From NCBI GenBank assembly GCA_001931905.2, contig MSJI02000670.1:1-59516 (forward strand): DNA of 59,516 bases, written 5' to 3'. Below the pieces are notes generated by a model that had not been told where the DNA came from, did not search any database, and saw nothing but the letters and a program-made list of their open reading frames with translations. This document shows, piece after piece, positions 31,415-42,220 of this stretch. This stretch comes from Cladosporium sp. IMV 00045. Taxonomy: Eukaryota; Ascomycota; Dothideomycetes; Cladosporiales; Cladosporiaceae. Position 1 is the first letter of the stretch. Every line of letters begins with the position of its first letter. Position numbers and translations under genes: made by a program.

Positions 31415-32126
31415 TCACCAAAAACTCATGAAGAAACCCCAGACCAGACCAGCGGCGTTGCCAACAAGTGGTCGGTATTCCATCGGCACCATCACGAGAT
31501 TCAACAGGCAGACCATCGGCCAGAATCTGTAGCCAGCTGAAAGCATTGGCCAGAAGTCCTACACAATATCAGAGACGTGATGCGAAAACTCCATGAAAGA
31601 TGGTAATCATACCTTAGAGAGTGCATGCTGAATATGTGCCCCACTGTGGCCCTTGATCCAGCCCAACACAACGATGAACAGCATCGTGTTTGTCGTTGCG
31701 CTCAACGATTGGTCTAACAAGAACTTGAAGACCGTATTACGAATGTTGAGTCGTCCATACTTGGCAACTAAGTCCTTTTCGTCGGTCTTTTTGTCTGGAT
31801 CGATCTTGTCGCGTAGCGATCCCTCGATGGTCCTTGTTGGGAAACGCTTCTCGAGTGCAGTCTGGAATATGAAGTTTGGCGCTGCGGTTATAGCGGTGAA
31901 CAGCATGAACTGAAGGATCTGGATCAGATCAATGGCAAACAGGTTCTGCAATGCGTATTAACATAGGAAGTTGGTTGAGAGTTCATCCCACTGACGGTCA
32001 TACCTTTGCCTGATACGCAGCGAACGCCTGTGCAAGCGCACCCGAGATAGCATTGAGCACCACGGCTTCAATGGTCGGATGTACAAGGTTCATGAAGCCG
32101 TGGCTGAAAGACGATTTCACAGCCAT
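31415..32126 (-). CDS. Mpv17/PMP22-family integral membrane protein
   Basis: Small organellar membrane protein; family members sit in the mitochondrial inner membrane (Mpv17/Sym1) or peroxisome and are thought to form channels. Three exons: 32004-32126, 31613-31945, 31415-31558, giving 199 residues; all introns are phase 0 with GTATGA donors. The diagnostic C-terminal block is complete: DFWPMLSAGYRFWPMVCLLNL then VPMEYRPLVGNAAGLVWGFF. The N terminus lacks a clear Arg-rich presequence. The first ATG (32126) is chosen because the 21 codons upstream in the same frame look like untranslated leader. It lies on the minus strand, divergent from the NRPS-like gene. Confidence 0.88.
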
Positions 32127-33311
32127 GGTCGTGTGTAACCGTATTGAGACCTGGCTTTTGTGACAGAAAAGCGTTGGATGCGCTTTCACAGAATGATTCA
32201 GCTTTGGATCAACAGGAAGCTACAAGCATACGAATCAATCTCAATTTCTTTATGGGATTCAAGTCTGGATAGCTATATCGATGGAATCAAGAACATGTCA
32301 AGGAGGATGCCGTCCGGCTTGTTTCTCCACCTGAGTTTTCCGCCTCCGTTCAGCATGAAAGTGCTGGGGTTTACCGCCGGCGAACGAGTTCCAATAATAG
32401 AAGCGCACATAGCATGACACGGGTTTTGTTCTGAGCACAGGGGCATTATTCATCAATCCTTTTCTTTTACGATTTTCTGAGATGGGAATGTGCATTTTGT
32501 CCCAAACTCTGGACCTGATTGTTCCTCACTGCATTGTTCATACAGATCCAAGTTCTGGGAGAAGAAGAACAGCACATTAGAGCAATACATTGAGTGAAAC
32601 TCTAGCAAGGGCGGATGTACAATTATTTTGTTCAGTTCTCGAGTCGGTACATAGGATTTCAGCCACATTTGTTACTAATACCTTGGTGTGATATAAGAAG
32701 AATGGCCGTGGTACTTTACCCCAACCCTAACCCTTGAGACGTTGGCTCAAGAAATTCATCAACCCGCCAATCGAAACGCCGAAACACATCCGCCACGCGT
32801 ACCGATTCTCAATCCCACGCACGTATCCAGACACGACCTTGAAGACTTGCATCAATATTTCGCTGATGGGCAATTCTACAAGCATATTTTCGTCACATCA
32901 CCATCAGAATCTGGACAAGGAAGCTTTCTGGCTTCCCGCGCTATTCTCTGACATCTGGTCAACTGCTAACCCGGCTGCCAACAATGACGTTCTGGATATA
33001 TGAGACCTTGAGCATGCATAATACTGTCGTTCCACCCGCCAGCAGCCACAGAAAAAGAACAAGCTAGCCTTTTCGCGGAAATGCAAGTCGCTGGCGGGGC
33101 TTCACCGCGATTCGACCGTGATCATATTATGGTAGCACGAATGCGCTGTACTCTGTCGTCCGATGATCCGGATCCCAGATTCTGGAAACGGTGGCATCAC
33201 GAAACCATGAGATCGACGTGCGCAAAAGCATGTGATCGCCACCAAGGATCTCATATGTAAATCGAGCATGTCCACAGTAGTGACAGACGGGGCTTGTCTC
33301 TGCCATCGAAC
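32127..33311. other. Divergent intergenic region upstream of the NRPS-like gene
   Basis: About 1.2 kb. It contains a short telomere-type stretch CCCCAACCCTAACCC at 32719-32733 (about 580 bases before the NRPS start), which in fungi can be a promoter telo-box rather than a chromosome end. No gene is convincing; the 89-codon frame at 32734-33003 is not recognisable. Confidence 0.45.
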
Positions 33312-36300
33312 ATGGAGGACTTCTCTCAATTCCCTTGTCAGCTTACTCATCCAGCAAAAGACCAGCCGGAATCATGGACTTTTGATGCCTTCAATGTTGA
33401 CCTCGAGTTGCAACACCATCGAAAGACAGACAAAGATTTCAAGACGTGTGCTAACCTCGCATTTGCCCAACTCATCTGGGAGTTTACTGGCGATGCATCT
33501 GTACGATGCCTCATCGTGACAAAGCAAGGACAATCACTCGAGCATTCAGCGTGCACGCTGGACGTCAGCCCAAATACCACGGTTGAGGGCGCCCTGAGAG
33601 ATATCACGAGATCTGCGCGGAAGATTCCACGCGACACTCCCGCACCTCCTAGTGCAATTGTGCATCTGCAAAAAGGCGCGAATGTGCCTTCTCAAAAGCC
33701 ACTTCAACGTATTCCGCTGCAGATATTGTGTGTGCCTGGCAGAGAAGCTTTGGAGGTACAGTTTCTCGTGTGGTATGAGAAGGCCTCGGTTCATCCATTT
33801 CATGCCCAAAGATACGGGCGGCGGCTTGTCAGCTTAGTCAAAGCAATCTGGTTGGCAAGAAACCGCGACACCATTGCCAGTACTGCAACGCTGGAAGCCG
33901 ACGATGAAGATTTTATTAGATCTCTCAACTCCAACCCACAGGAAATGGACTTCAGAACAATCCACGATTGCGTTTCCCAAGCCGCAGCTCGAGACCCCCA
34001 CAAGACTGCTATTGATGCATGGGACGGTCAGTTCTCTCGCCAGGAACTGGAAAATGCATCAAGCCGATTCGCTGGCACTCTGATTGGTGCTGGTGTGAAG
34101 CGTGGGAGCATAGTCAGCATTATGTTGGACAAGTCAAAATGGACAGCTGTCTCCATGTTGGCAGTACTCAAAGCTGGCGCAGCGTTCCTGTTTCTTGAGC
34201 CGACTTTGCCATTTGAGCGCCTCCAAGTGATGACCGACAAGACACGCTGCACATATGCCGTCACTTCAAGAGAGCATACGTCGCTTGCTTGTTCCCTCGT
34301 TCCGCACGTCATCACCATAGATGACCACGGTGGTTTCCTGGAGGTAGACAATGTCTCTTTCGATCAATACGTCAATCAATCGCAAAACTTGCCGACGGTC
34401 TCGCCGGAAGATGCAGCCTTCCTGATATTCACCTCTGGCAGTTCCGGAATTCCCAAAGCTATTGTAACCCAGCATTTCGCCTGGGTCACCGGATATACCC
34501 AGCATGTGCATAAGTTCGGCATCACAGAAGGTTCGCGAGTCTTCCAGTGCGCGTCTTATAGCTTTGTGGTTTCGATTCTTGACACGATTTCCACGCTGCT
34601 TGTTGGTGGCACAGTTTGCATACCCGGCTCGGACGAACGCATCAACGACCTTGAGAACGCAATTCGTCGCCTGAGACCGGACTACATATGCATGACTCCA
34701 TCTGTTGCGAAAGTCGTCAGTCCAGTCAGAGTTCCCAGTATCAAAACACTGGTACTCGTGGGCGAGCCCATATCTCGATCTATTGCCGAGCCGTGGATGG
34801 AAAAGGGCGACGCCACGCTGAGAAATGGCTATGGGCAGAGCGAAGCGTGTAGCATGAATAGCACCGCGGTCCTTTCAAAGTCTACCAGCTCATACCGCAC
34901 GATTGGTAACAGTACTTGGCTGCGATACTGGATCGTCGATCCAGGGAACCACAACCGTCTCATGCCGGTGGGTGGACTTGGTGAACTAGTCGTTGAAGGC
35001 CATAGTGTAGCTCGAGGTTACTTTGAGGAGCCGGCGAAGACAGCTGCAGCATTCATAAAGAGCCCAGCGTGGGCTGCATCCTTTGGAGCTGGCACTGGAG
35101 GGCGCCGGTGGTACAAGACAGGCGATTTGGTGCAGTATCAAGAGAATGGCGATCTCTTCTTGTATGGCAGGAGGGATGCTCAGCTCAAGATCCATGGACA
35201 GCGTGTGGAGGCTGCGGAGATTGAGCATTTGATCTCGAAAGCATTTGACAGAAACATCAGCCAAGTCGTGGTTGACAAAATCGCAGAAGGCAATTCGGAA
35301 ATTGAAAAACTCATTGCGTTTGTCCAGCTTCGCGAGAGCGCGAATGCATTGAGAAATTTCGGCCAAGTTGTGCAGGGGGAGCGAGAGCGACAATTCCACA
35401 CGGAGATGCTTGACCGACTCGCGAATGCCGTCCCGAATTGGATGATCCCTGCCAGAGTAATACTTGTCAAGGAGATGACTAGGACCGCCACAGGGAAGCT
35501 CGACAGACGCTCGCTGAAAGAGGTCCATGGTAAGCGCCTTGTCACGAGAGAAGTGGGGACTTCTTCAAAAGGAGAGACAACGACAAATGAGATTTTCGAC
35601 GACCAGGCATGCCAACAGCAAGGCATCTCTTCTGAAATCACCTGCCTGGGCCAAATCTGGAGTCGAGTTCTCAAGGTGCAAGACAACACCCTCAATCCAA
35701 ACAGTTGCTGGGCTCAGGCCGGAGGAGATTCGATGACTGCTATGTTATTGGTCAGAGACGCAAAAGCACAAGGTTTCTACTTCACTTCAGCCGACGTTCT
35801 TTCCGGAGCGTCTTTGGGAGAATTGGCTGCAAAGAACACCCCTCAAAGGACCGACTCTTTGGACCCATCATCAGAAGCAGAACAGCTCAATGAGAGTGGC
35901 AAACATGAATGCCCGACCCCTACGACGGATTTCCAGAGCCACTACGCACCGAAAGCAAACAGCAAGGCGCATAATCAGCTGTACAAGTACAAAATTGCCC
36001 TCCGAGGAGCTTTTGATTTCAAACAGATCCAGCAGGCTGTGCAGGTCTGGTTCGAAAGTATCGAATCTTTGCGTATCAAATTCCACCGAGCTGAGCCGGG
36101 TGAGCTCACTCAATCTTTGATAACCAAAGAGACTACAGAGTGGCAGCAGCGCATCCGGACACACGAGTACGATGAAGACGTCGCTTCCAGATCGACCCAA
36201 CATGACTTCCTGGCCCATCCGGTTTTTGTGTCTCTGCGCGAATCAACCTCTTTTCCAAAGGCAGGCGTGGATCTGGTATTGCATATACATCACAGCATCT

Positions 36301-37208
36301 TCGATGGCTTGTCCTTTGACCTAGTGCTTGACGACTTGGTAGAAATTTGCCAGGGTCATAAAGTGGCTGCACGGCCGTCATATCTGGATTACATCCGTGG
36401 TCGTTTCTTGAAGCATGATGAAGAGTCCTTGGATTATTGGAGCGGTCTACTTCGTGGTTCGATGCCCACGATCCTGAGGCAGAAGCCCAGAGAACTGATT
36501 GCAGCAGGTGGCTCTCATCCAAGCAACCACCAAAGCGTCTCGCGGATCATCTATCTTCGACCGTCTAATGATCGTCGAGCAGTCAACATGTCTACCGTGG
36601 TGCATTGTGCATGGAGCATGGTCCTTGGTGCAATCTCAGGCAATACGGACGTCATGTTCCTAACACTCATGCATGGGCGAGACGAGGACGTTGAGCGCAG
36701 CGGAGATATCATCGGCTGTTGCGTCTCGGAATGTCCTGTGAGGATCCAATGCTCGGACGACATGCGATTCTCAGACTTGATCGACCACGCGCAGAAGCAA
36801 ATCATCTCCTCAAGCAGCCACGCACATCTCGGCGCGAACACAATTGCCTCCAACTGCACCGAGTGGCCGTTGAAGGATGATTGGTATCAGCACAGCTCTT
36901 TTGTTCTGCATCAGAACGTCTTGACAAAGGAACACATGCCCGTTGGGAATCTGGGATATCTCCACGTTGAGCACACAGATGTTTTGAGAGTACAAATGTA
37001 TGACTTCGATCTGTATACAAAGTCGGCTGATGCTGGAGAGTTGTCGTTCGAGCTGACATATTTGGCGCAACTCTATTCTGCCAAAGAGGCAAATGCTGTG
37101 GCGGATGCATTCACGAAGGCGGTCAGGGCATGTGTGTCGGGTGAGGGAACTGCTGGTTTCTTGCGGAAGGATATGGCTGGATTGAGATCGTTACCAAGGG
37201 TTCAGTAG
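33312..37208 (+). CDS. Single-module NRPS-like enzyme (partial C-A-T-C)
   Basis: Predicted to activate one carboxylic acid, hold it on a carrier domain and condense it. Intronless; 1298 residues from the first ATG (33312; six upstream codons come only from TTG). Residues 1-200 resemble the C-terminal half of a condensation domain with no HHxxxDG. Adenylation domain, about 210-735: LIFTSGSSGIPKAI, NGYGQSEA, YKTGDLV, GRRDAQLKIHGQRVEAAEIE and the A10 lysine in TATGKLDRRSL. Carrier domain, about 770-845: AGGDSMTAM with the phosphopantetheine Ser near 807. Terminal condensation domain, from about 875: active HHSIFDG at 993-999. No thioesterase or reductase. At the position of the Asp that binds the substrate amino group (core FD), the sequence is SYSFVVSILD, with Val419 instead of Asp. 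The product is unknown. Confidence 0.88.
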   Translation: MEDFSQFPCQLTHPAKDQPESWTFDAFNVDLELQHHRKTDKDFKTCANLAFAQLIWEFTGDASVRCLIVTKQGQSLEHSACTLDVSPNTTVEGALRDITRSARKIPRDTPAPPSAIVHLQKGANVPSQKPLQRIPLQILCVPGREALEVQFLVWYEKASVHPFHAQRYGRRLVSLVKAIWLARNRDTIASTATLEADDEDFIRSLNSNPQEMDFRTIHDCVSQAAARDPHKTAIDAWDGQFSRQELENASSRFAGTLIGAGVKRGSIVSIMLDKSKWTAVSMLAVLKAGAAFLFLEPTLPFERLQVMTDKTRCTYAVTSREHTSLACSLVPHVITIDDHGGFLEVDNVSFDQYVNQSQNLPTVSPEDAAFLIFTSGSSGIPKAIVTQHFAWVTGYTQHVHKFGITEGSRVFQCASYSFVVSILDTISTLLVGGTVCIPGSDERINDLENAIRRLRPDYICMTPSVAKVVSPVRVPSIKTLVLVGEPISRSIAEPWMEKGDATLRNGYGQSEACSMNSTAVLSKSTSSYRTIGNSTWLRYWIVDPGNHNRLMPVGGLGELVVEGHSVARGYFEEPAKTAAAFIKSPAWAASFGAGTGGRRWYKTGDLVQYQENGDLFLYGRRDAQLKIHGQRVEAAEIEHLISKAFDRNISQVVVDKIAEGNSEIEKLIAFVQLRESANALRNFGQVVQGERERQFHTEMLDRLANAVPNWMIPARVILVKEMTRTATGKLDRRSLKEVHGKRLVTREVGTSSKGETTTNEIFDDQACQQQGISSEITCLGQIWSRVLKVQDNTLNPNSCWAQAGGDSMTAMLLVRDAKAQGFYFTSADVLSGASLGELAAKNTPQRTDSLDPSSEAEQLNESGKHECPTPTTDFQSHYAPKANSKAHNQLYKYKIALRGAFDFKQIQQAVQVWFESIESLRIKFHRAEPGELTQSLITKETTEWQQRIRTHEYDEDVASRSTQHDFLAHPVFVSLRESTSFPKAGVDLVLHIHHSIFDGLSFDLVLDDLVEICQGHKVAARPSYLDYIRGRFLKHDEESLDYWSGLLRGSMPTILRQKPRELIAAGGSHPSNHQSVSRIIYLRPSNDRRAVNMSTVVHCAWSMVLGAISGNTDVMFLTLMHGRDEDVERSGDIIGCCVSECPVRIQCSDDMRFSDLIDHAQKQIISSSSHAHLGANTIASNCTEWPLKDDWYQHSSFVLHQNVLTKEHMPVGNLGYLHVEHTDVLRVQMYDFDLYTKSADAGELSFELTYLAQLYSAKEANAVADAFTKAVRACVSGEGTAGFLRKDMAGLRSLPRVQ

Positions 37209-37641
37209 ATGGAGAGAATGACATGTTGTTCGTTCGTTGCAAAGAAATTGACTCACATGATTGACTCTCATGATTGGCTCCAAGAAGCGAGTGAGCCTTA
37301 CAGCAGCCAGCCAGAACGGTTAAAAGTGCCTTGTCATGCACGGAAGCGGAGAACACAGGATAGCTGGTAACCTAGTCACTCACGAGAGTTCATTCACAAA
37401 GGTTATTGCCCATGGGGAAAAAGAAAGTGTGATTGCTCCTCCACATCGATGCACGACAACTCATGATTCGAGTTTTCCGCCGAATTCCGCCAAACCCGCC
37501 GACTTGGAGCTGTTTCCCGCCAGCATAGCTTGGAGCAGCGGAGGTGTTTGAATAAGATGCGACCGCCTACGATACAGCAATCTGAGTGCCACTCGAATAT
37601 TGTTCTGTCCGAAACCATACCACACATACCAATTCGTCAAA
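37209..37641. promoter_or_regulatory. Promoter region of the alpha-galactosidase gene with a TGACTCA element
   Basis: A perfect TGACTCA (37249-37255), the core bound by Gcn4/CPC-1-type bZIP factors, is followed 16 bases later by a near-copy TGACTCT in a short direct repeat (ATTGACTC-x-CATG). It lies about 390 bases before the start codon and just after the NRPS stop, so it may be functional or chance. Confidence 0.35.
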
Positions 37642-39305
37642 ATGGCGCTTGTGAATCTGGCTCCCCTCGCGCTCTGGGCAGTTCGAGCTGCAGCAGTAAA
37701 CAACGGTCTGGCGAGAACGCCACAAATGGGATGGGTAAGTACTTCGAAAAAACACACAATATACGATCCATTGACAAAGCCAACTGCAGAACAATTGGAA
37801 CACCTTCGCATGCGACGTGTCCGAGGACCTTCTGCTAGAAACCTCCCAATTGCTCATCGATTACGGTCTTCGGGACCTTGGCTACAACTACGTTGTTCTC
37901 GATGACTGCTGGTCGAAAGGACGTGGTGATGAGGGTTATCTCATTGTCGATGAGGCCAAGTTCCCTAACGGCATGAATGCTGTCTCGGAAAGGTTGCACG
38001 ATAAGGACCTCCTCTTCGGCATGTATTCAAGTGCCGGAGAGTTGACCTGCGCCAGATACGGTATGCGCTCATATATTTCGATGTTGGCCTCTTGCTAATT
38101 TTCGACAGCTGGATCTCTGGACTACGAAAAGCAGGATGCTCAGAGCTTCGCTTCATGGGGCGTTGACTACTTGAAGTATGACAACTGCTACCACATGGGA
38201 CGATTTGGAACGCCGGTTGTCTCTTTCAATCGCTTCAACGAGATGGCGAAGGCCTTGAAAGACACTGGGAGGTCAATCCTTTACAGTCTCTGTAGCTGGG
38301 GAGAGGACTATGTCCACACCGTGAGTACGCGTTTTCTGAAAATGTGGGATAGTGCTGACTCTGGCAGTGGGGTCCTTCGATCGCCAACTCGTGGCGCATC
38401 TCTGGCGACATCTATGACTCCTTTGCTCGCCCGGACGATCTCTGTGGCTGCGGCGATCCGACTGATCCTCATTGCGTTGCTCCTGGCACTCACTGCTCAG
38501 TTTTGGCGATTGTCAACAAGGTCGCCCCCTATATCGACCGCGGGCTGCCTGGAGGTTGGAATGACCTTGACATGCTTGAAGTCGGATTGGGTGGTATGAC
38601 AGATGAAGAGGTGAGATTCGCAGATATGACCGCTCGCAAAAACCTTCAATGCTGACATCTCCGTAGTACAAAGCACACTTCTCAATGTGGGCTGCCTTGA
38701 AGTCGCCGCTTCTCCTCGGGAATGATCTTCGTGATATGGATGCATCGACTTTGTCCATCATCAACAACCCAGCAATCATTGCCATCAGCCAAGACCCACG
38801 CGGCAAAGCAGTCCAGCGCGTCAGCAACAAACAGAGTGTTGCCAAAGACGATTTTGGCATCGGCGAAGCACACGTTTGGAGCGGTCCACTGGCAAACGGC
38901 GATCAGGTCGTCATCTTCCTCAATGCCGCTAACGAAGATCTTGAGATGTCTGCATCTCTGGCCGAGATCTTTGTGATGGATGGCCCTGGCGGGAGCGCAC
39001 CGCAAGTGAAGCAGACATGGGCCGTTCATGATCTGTGGGCAAACCGCATGGCTGAAACGGATGCTCAGACCGTCCTGAAAGAGAAACCAGGCAAGATCCC
39101 AGGGTCCTACAACGCGACGGAGCTTCCATATGCGCAAGGTTTGGACGAAGATGACACTCGTTTGTTTGGTCAAAAAGTTGGAGTAGTCAACGCTGGTGGA
39201 CATCTGGAGACCCATGTGAAGCGTCACGCGGCGCAGGTGTTCCGGCTGCGGAGTGTCGATGGGCAAGACAAGACCAGGAAGAGTCTGGTGAGGGAAGAGC
39301 TCTAG
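37642..39305 (+). CDS. Secreted GH27 alpha-galactosidase
   Basis: Glycoside hydrolase that removes terminal alpha-1,6-galactose from melibiose, raffinose or galactomannan with retention. Five exons: 37642-37734, 37790-38060, 38109-38320, 38368-38610, 38667-39305, giving 485 residues. The N terminus (MALVNLAPLALWAVRAAA) looks like a signal peptide, and the mature enzyme starts near the family opening GLARTPQMGWNNWNTF, restored across intron 1. The nucleophile is Asp146 in YLKYDNC. The acid/base is Asp206 in SWRISGDI (exon 4). The structural GGWNDLDML and SPLLLGNDLR blocks are present, followed by a beta-sandwich C domain. Everything needed for activity is visible. The nearby alpha-glucoside-type permease fits plant oligosaccharide use, though the genes are not adjacent enough to prove coregulation. 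Confidence 0.92.
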
Positions 39306-40516
39306 CACTTGAGTTCTTGTGATGCGAGGAATACCAAAACGTGTCGGATCTGGTAGTCAGTGATAGATTGTTGGCGTCCTCCACTCATTGTATAGAATTT
39401 GGAGTTATTCACAGTGTTGATGCTCAATCAGAAAGACCTTCATATTCGTAGTGATTGTGGAGTTTCTCCCACGTCTACCGAAATATCTTTCAAGACCCAG
39501 CAACCACTTTGCCTGTTGATACAGAACGGGTACTTCGTATATATGGCTCGTGTGAATTCACCACAAGCGAAGCAGCCATGTTGTGATTGCGCAATGGTAC
39601 TGCTGGCGTATCTTTGGCAGTCACGCTTTCTCGACAAATGTCGCACACTCTTCTGCACGCAACAACCTGCTCGCCGGTATGAAGCATTGTCATTGTCGAC
39701 GACACGGCAAGGTGATGAAGTTCCCTCCACATGTTTGTCCGCTCGCATGTCTTGCATCTGCGGCGGCGTCAGGCGGAGAATGGCGTCGAGGAGCGGCTTT
39801 GGTGGCGTGACGGAGGACTTCAAGCTCTCCCCAAGAGACACCAAGCCATCAATCGAATAGAGCCTGGATATCAGCGTGAGGTAATGGAGGGACAGCTCCG
39901 ACGGTGGGAAGAAAGCGAAAGCCACAGGCCAAGAAGCACTCACGTGGTGCGAGCATGGCGTTCCTCCACCCTCCCGGCCTTGGTGGCGGGAGGTGGAGAC
40001 GCGGAAACAACACCAAGAGAACGGCGAAGACCTTGGACGCACCCCAGAAGCCATCACCCCATGGGGAATCTATTCCTGAGTTCGTTGGATCTGGGCTTTT
40101 GCTGGGCAGCCACAGAAGCATAAAAGGCCTTGCGACGAATCACGGACACGCCAGCCGTCCGAAACGGTATATGAGATACACCGAGATCTGTATCACAAGG
40201 TCTCGATGTGCCTACACCCGAAAAACGCCACACTTTAAGACGGCGCTTTTGCTGGCGGAGAACTCACATACCGCTGGAAGAGCGCAAACGGATTCTGGGC
40301 CTCCACCTCCTCCAACATATTGAAGCTCTCACAATCTCTATACCAACTCTCACAAGACGAAAGTGATATATAACCATGGACACGAACGCGACTGGAGCCA
40401 ATATCATCACCATCACAACAACAGCCTTCTCCACAACACCGCAATAGCATCCTCAGAGAGCGTCTACCGCTATCCGCAGCCTATTGCGCTGATCTCACCT
40501 CGCAACCCCAGCAACA
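39306..40516. other. Intergenic region upstream of the alpha-glucoside-type permease
   Basis: About 1.2 kb. A 205-codon open frame on the minus strand (39440-40057) lacks recognisable motifs and has a Cys/Arg-rich, irregular composition, so I do not call it a gene. The last 150 bases before the permease ATG are CA-rich, as in a leader. Confidence 0.4.
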
Positions 40517-42220
40517 ATGGCTCCAATGGATGAGAAGAAGGATATCACCATCACCCAGGTCGAGTCCAACGGCCTTACTCCCACCGTGACCGCTGGTGGC
40601 AAGGCCCTCCAGCAAACCATCGCAGATGCCACCGATGCCGAGCACGACCTCACCATCAAGGAGGCACTGAAAATCTACAAGCCCGCGGTTCTCTGGGCCC
40701 TCGTTTTCCAGGCCTGTGTCATCATGGAGGGTTACGACACGAACCTTCTGTCCAACTTCTTCGCCTATCCCAGCTTTCTTATCAAGTACGGACAATGGGT
40801 CGGCATCACCCCAGAGACACCGACAGGCTACCAGCTCACTGCTGAGTGGCAGGCTGGTCTTTCTCAGGGCGGTGGAGCTGGCTCTATCATCGGATGTCTC
40901 CTCTCTGGTATTCTGGTCGCGAGGTATGGTTCCAGGAAGACTGTCATCGGCGCACTCATCGCTCTTTCTCTCGCCGTTTTCGTCGTCTTCTTCGCCCCCA
41001 ACTTGCCTGTCTTGGTCGTTGGCGAGGTCTTCTGCGGTTTTCCTTGGGGCATACTTGCCACTACTGCGCCGGCCTACGCTACTGAGGTCCTCCCGACATG
41101 CCTTCGCACGTACATGACCAGCTTCACCAACATGTGCTTCATCCTCGGACAACTGATCTCTGCTGGTGTGCTCAAAGGACTTTCCACCCGTGAGGACGCT
41201 TGGGGCTACAAGATTCCCTTCGCTCTCCAGTGGGTCTGGCCTTGCTTTCTCATCCCGCTGGTCTATTTTTCACCTGAATCACCATGGTACCTGGTTCGCA
41301 TGAACCGCATGGAAGACGCAGAGGCCTCGTTGAACCGCCTCAAGTCTAAGAAGGCCACTCATGTCGACGCCAAGGACACTCTGGCCACCATCATCTACAC
41401 CGACAACTTGGAGAAGCAACTTTCCGTTGGAACCTCGTACTTCGACTGCTTCAAGGGAGTCGAGCTCCGTCGCACGGAGATCGCCTGCCTTTGCTTTGCC
41501 GGACAAATTCTTTGTGGTATCGCTTTCGCCTACAACAGCTCATACTTTTTCTCTCAAGTCGGTCTGGGAACCAGCGCCACATACTCACTTGCTCTTGGAG
41601 GCACCGCTCTTGCCTTCGTTGGATGCTTGGTCAATTGGTTTGGCCTCATGCCGTACTTTGGTCGTCGTACCATCTATGTTTCGGGTATGGCTGCCATGTG
41701 CGCTATTCTCATGCTTATCGGCGTCCTCAACGTCTGGACCAGCAACCCCAATGTCGCAATGGCTCAGGCCGTACTTACTCTCGCCTGGACCTTCGTATTC
41801 CAGCTCTCTGTCGGCCAGTTAGGATGGGCGTTGCCAAGTGAAATTGGCTCCACTCGCTTGAGACAGAAGACTATCTGCCTTGCTCGCGATAGCTCCAACA
41901 TTACAGGCCTCATTGGCGGCACGCTTCAACAATTCATGATGAACCCGCAAGCATGGAACCTCAAGGGCTATACCGGCTTCGTCTGGGGCACGACCTGCTT
42001 CGGCATGTTCGTCTGGGGTTACTTCCGCCTTCCAGAGACCTGGAACCGCACATTCCACGAGCTCGATATCCTGTTTGCGAAGAAAGTTTCCGCGAGGAAA
42101 TTTGCCAGCACCGTCGTTGATCCCCTCGACTTGGGCGATAGCTCCAATGACCTGGTCGCTGAGGCTGCGAAGGAGGCTGCGAAGGATGCTGTGAGGACTG
42201 GATCTATCTCTCACGTTTGA
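40517..42220 (+). CDS. MFS alpha-glucoside (maltose-type) permease
   Basis: Plasma-membrane proton symporter of the sugar-porter family, closest in pattern to fungal maltose/general alpha-glucoside permeases. Intronless, 567 residues, about 12 helices. The diagnostic helix-1 block is EGYDTNLLSNFFAYPSF. Others are ARYGSRKTV between helices 2 and 3, PAYATEVLPTCLRTYMTSF after helix 4, SPESPWYLVRMNRMEDAEASL (the PESP motif) before the central loop, and LPETWNRTFHELDILFAKKVSARKF at the end. The N-terminal 45 residues and the Ala/Lys tail are cytoplasmic. Codon usage is strongly C-ending, suggesting high expression. It follows an alpha-galactosidase on the same strand, which suggests a carbohydrate-use context. 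Confidence 0.88.
   Translation: MAPMDEKKDITITQVESNGLTPTVTAGGKALQQTIADATDAEHDLTIKEALKIYKPAVLWALVFQACVIMEGYDTNLLSNFFAYPSFLIKYGQWVGITPETPTGYQLTAEWQAGLSQGGGAGSIIGCLLSGILVARYGSRKTVIGALIALSLAVFVVFFAPNLPVLVVGEVFCGFPWGILATTAPAYATEVLPTCLRTYMTSFTNMCFILGQLISAGVLKGLSTREDAWGYKIPFALQWVWPCFLIPLVYFSPESPWYLVRMNRMEDAEASLNRLKSKKATHVDAKDTLATIIYTDNLEKQLSVGTSYFDCFKGVELRRTEIACLCFAGQILCGIAFAYNSSYFFSQVGLGTSATYSLALGGTALAFVGCLVNWFGLMPYFGRRTIYVSGMAAMCAILMLIGVLNVWTSNPNVAMAQAVLTLAWTFVFQLSVGQLGWALPSEIGSTRLRQKTICLARDSSNITGLIGGTLQQFMMNPQAWNLKGYTGFVWGTTCFGMFVWGYFRLPETWNRTFHELDILFAKKVSARKFASTVVDPLDLGDSSNDLVAEAAKEAAKDAVRTGSISHV

Noticed and set aside
32734..33003. 89-codon frame upstream of the NRPS-like gene
   Set aside because: It is short, unrecognisable, and a second overlapping frame is equally open.
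33294..33311. Upstream TTG start for the NRPS-like protein
   Set aside because: Nuclear fungal genes start at ATG; the first in-frame ATG is 33312. The same reasoning moved the starts of the NLR-like, 247-residue hypothetical, MMSDH-type and DHDPS-family genes.
39440..40057. 205-codon minus-strand frame upstream of the alpha-glucoside permease
   Set aside because: It has no recognisable motif, an irregular Cys/Arg/Ser composition and no intron or start context that favours a gene. A lineage-specific gene is not excluded.
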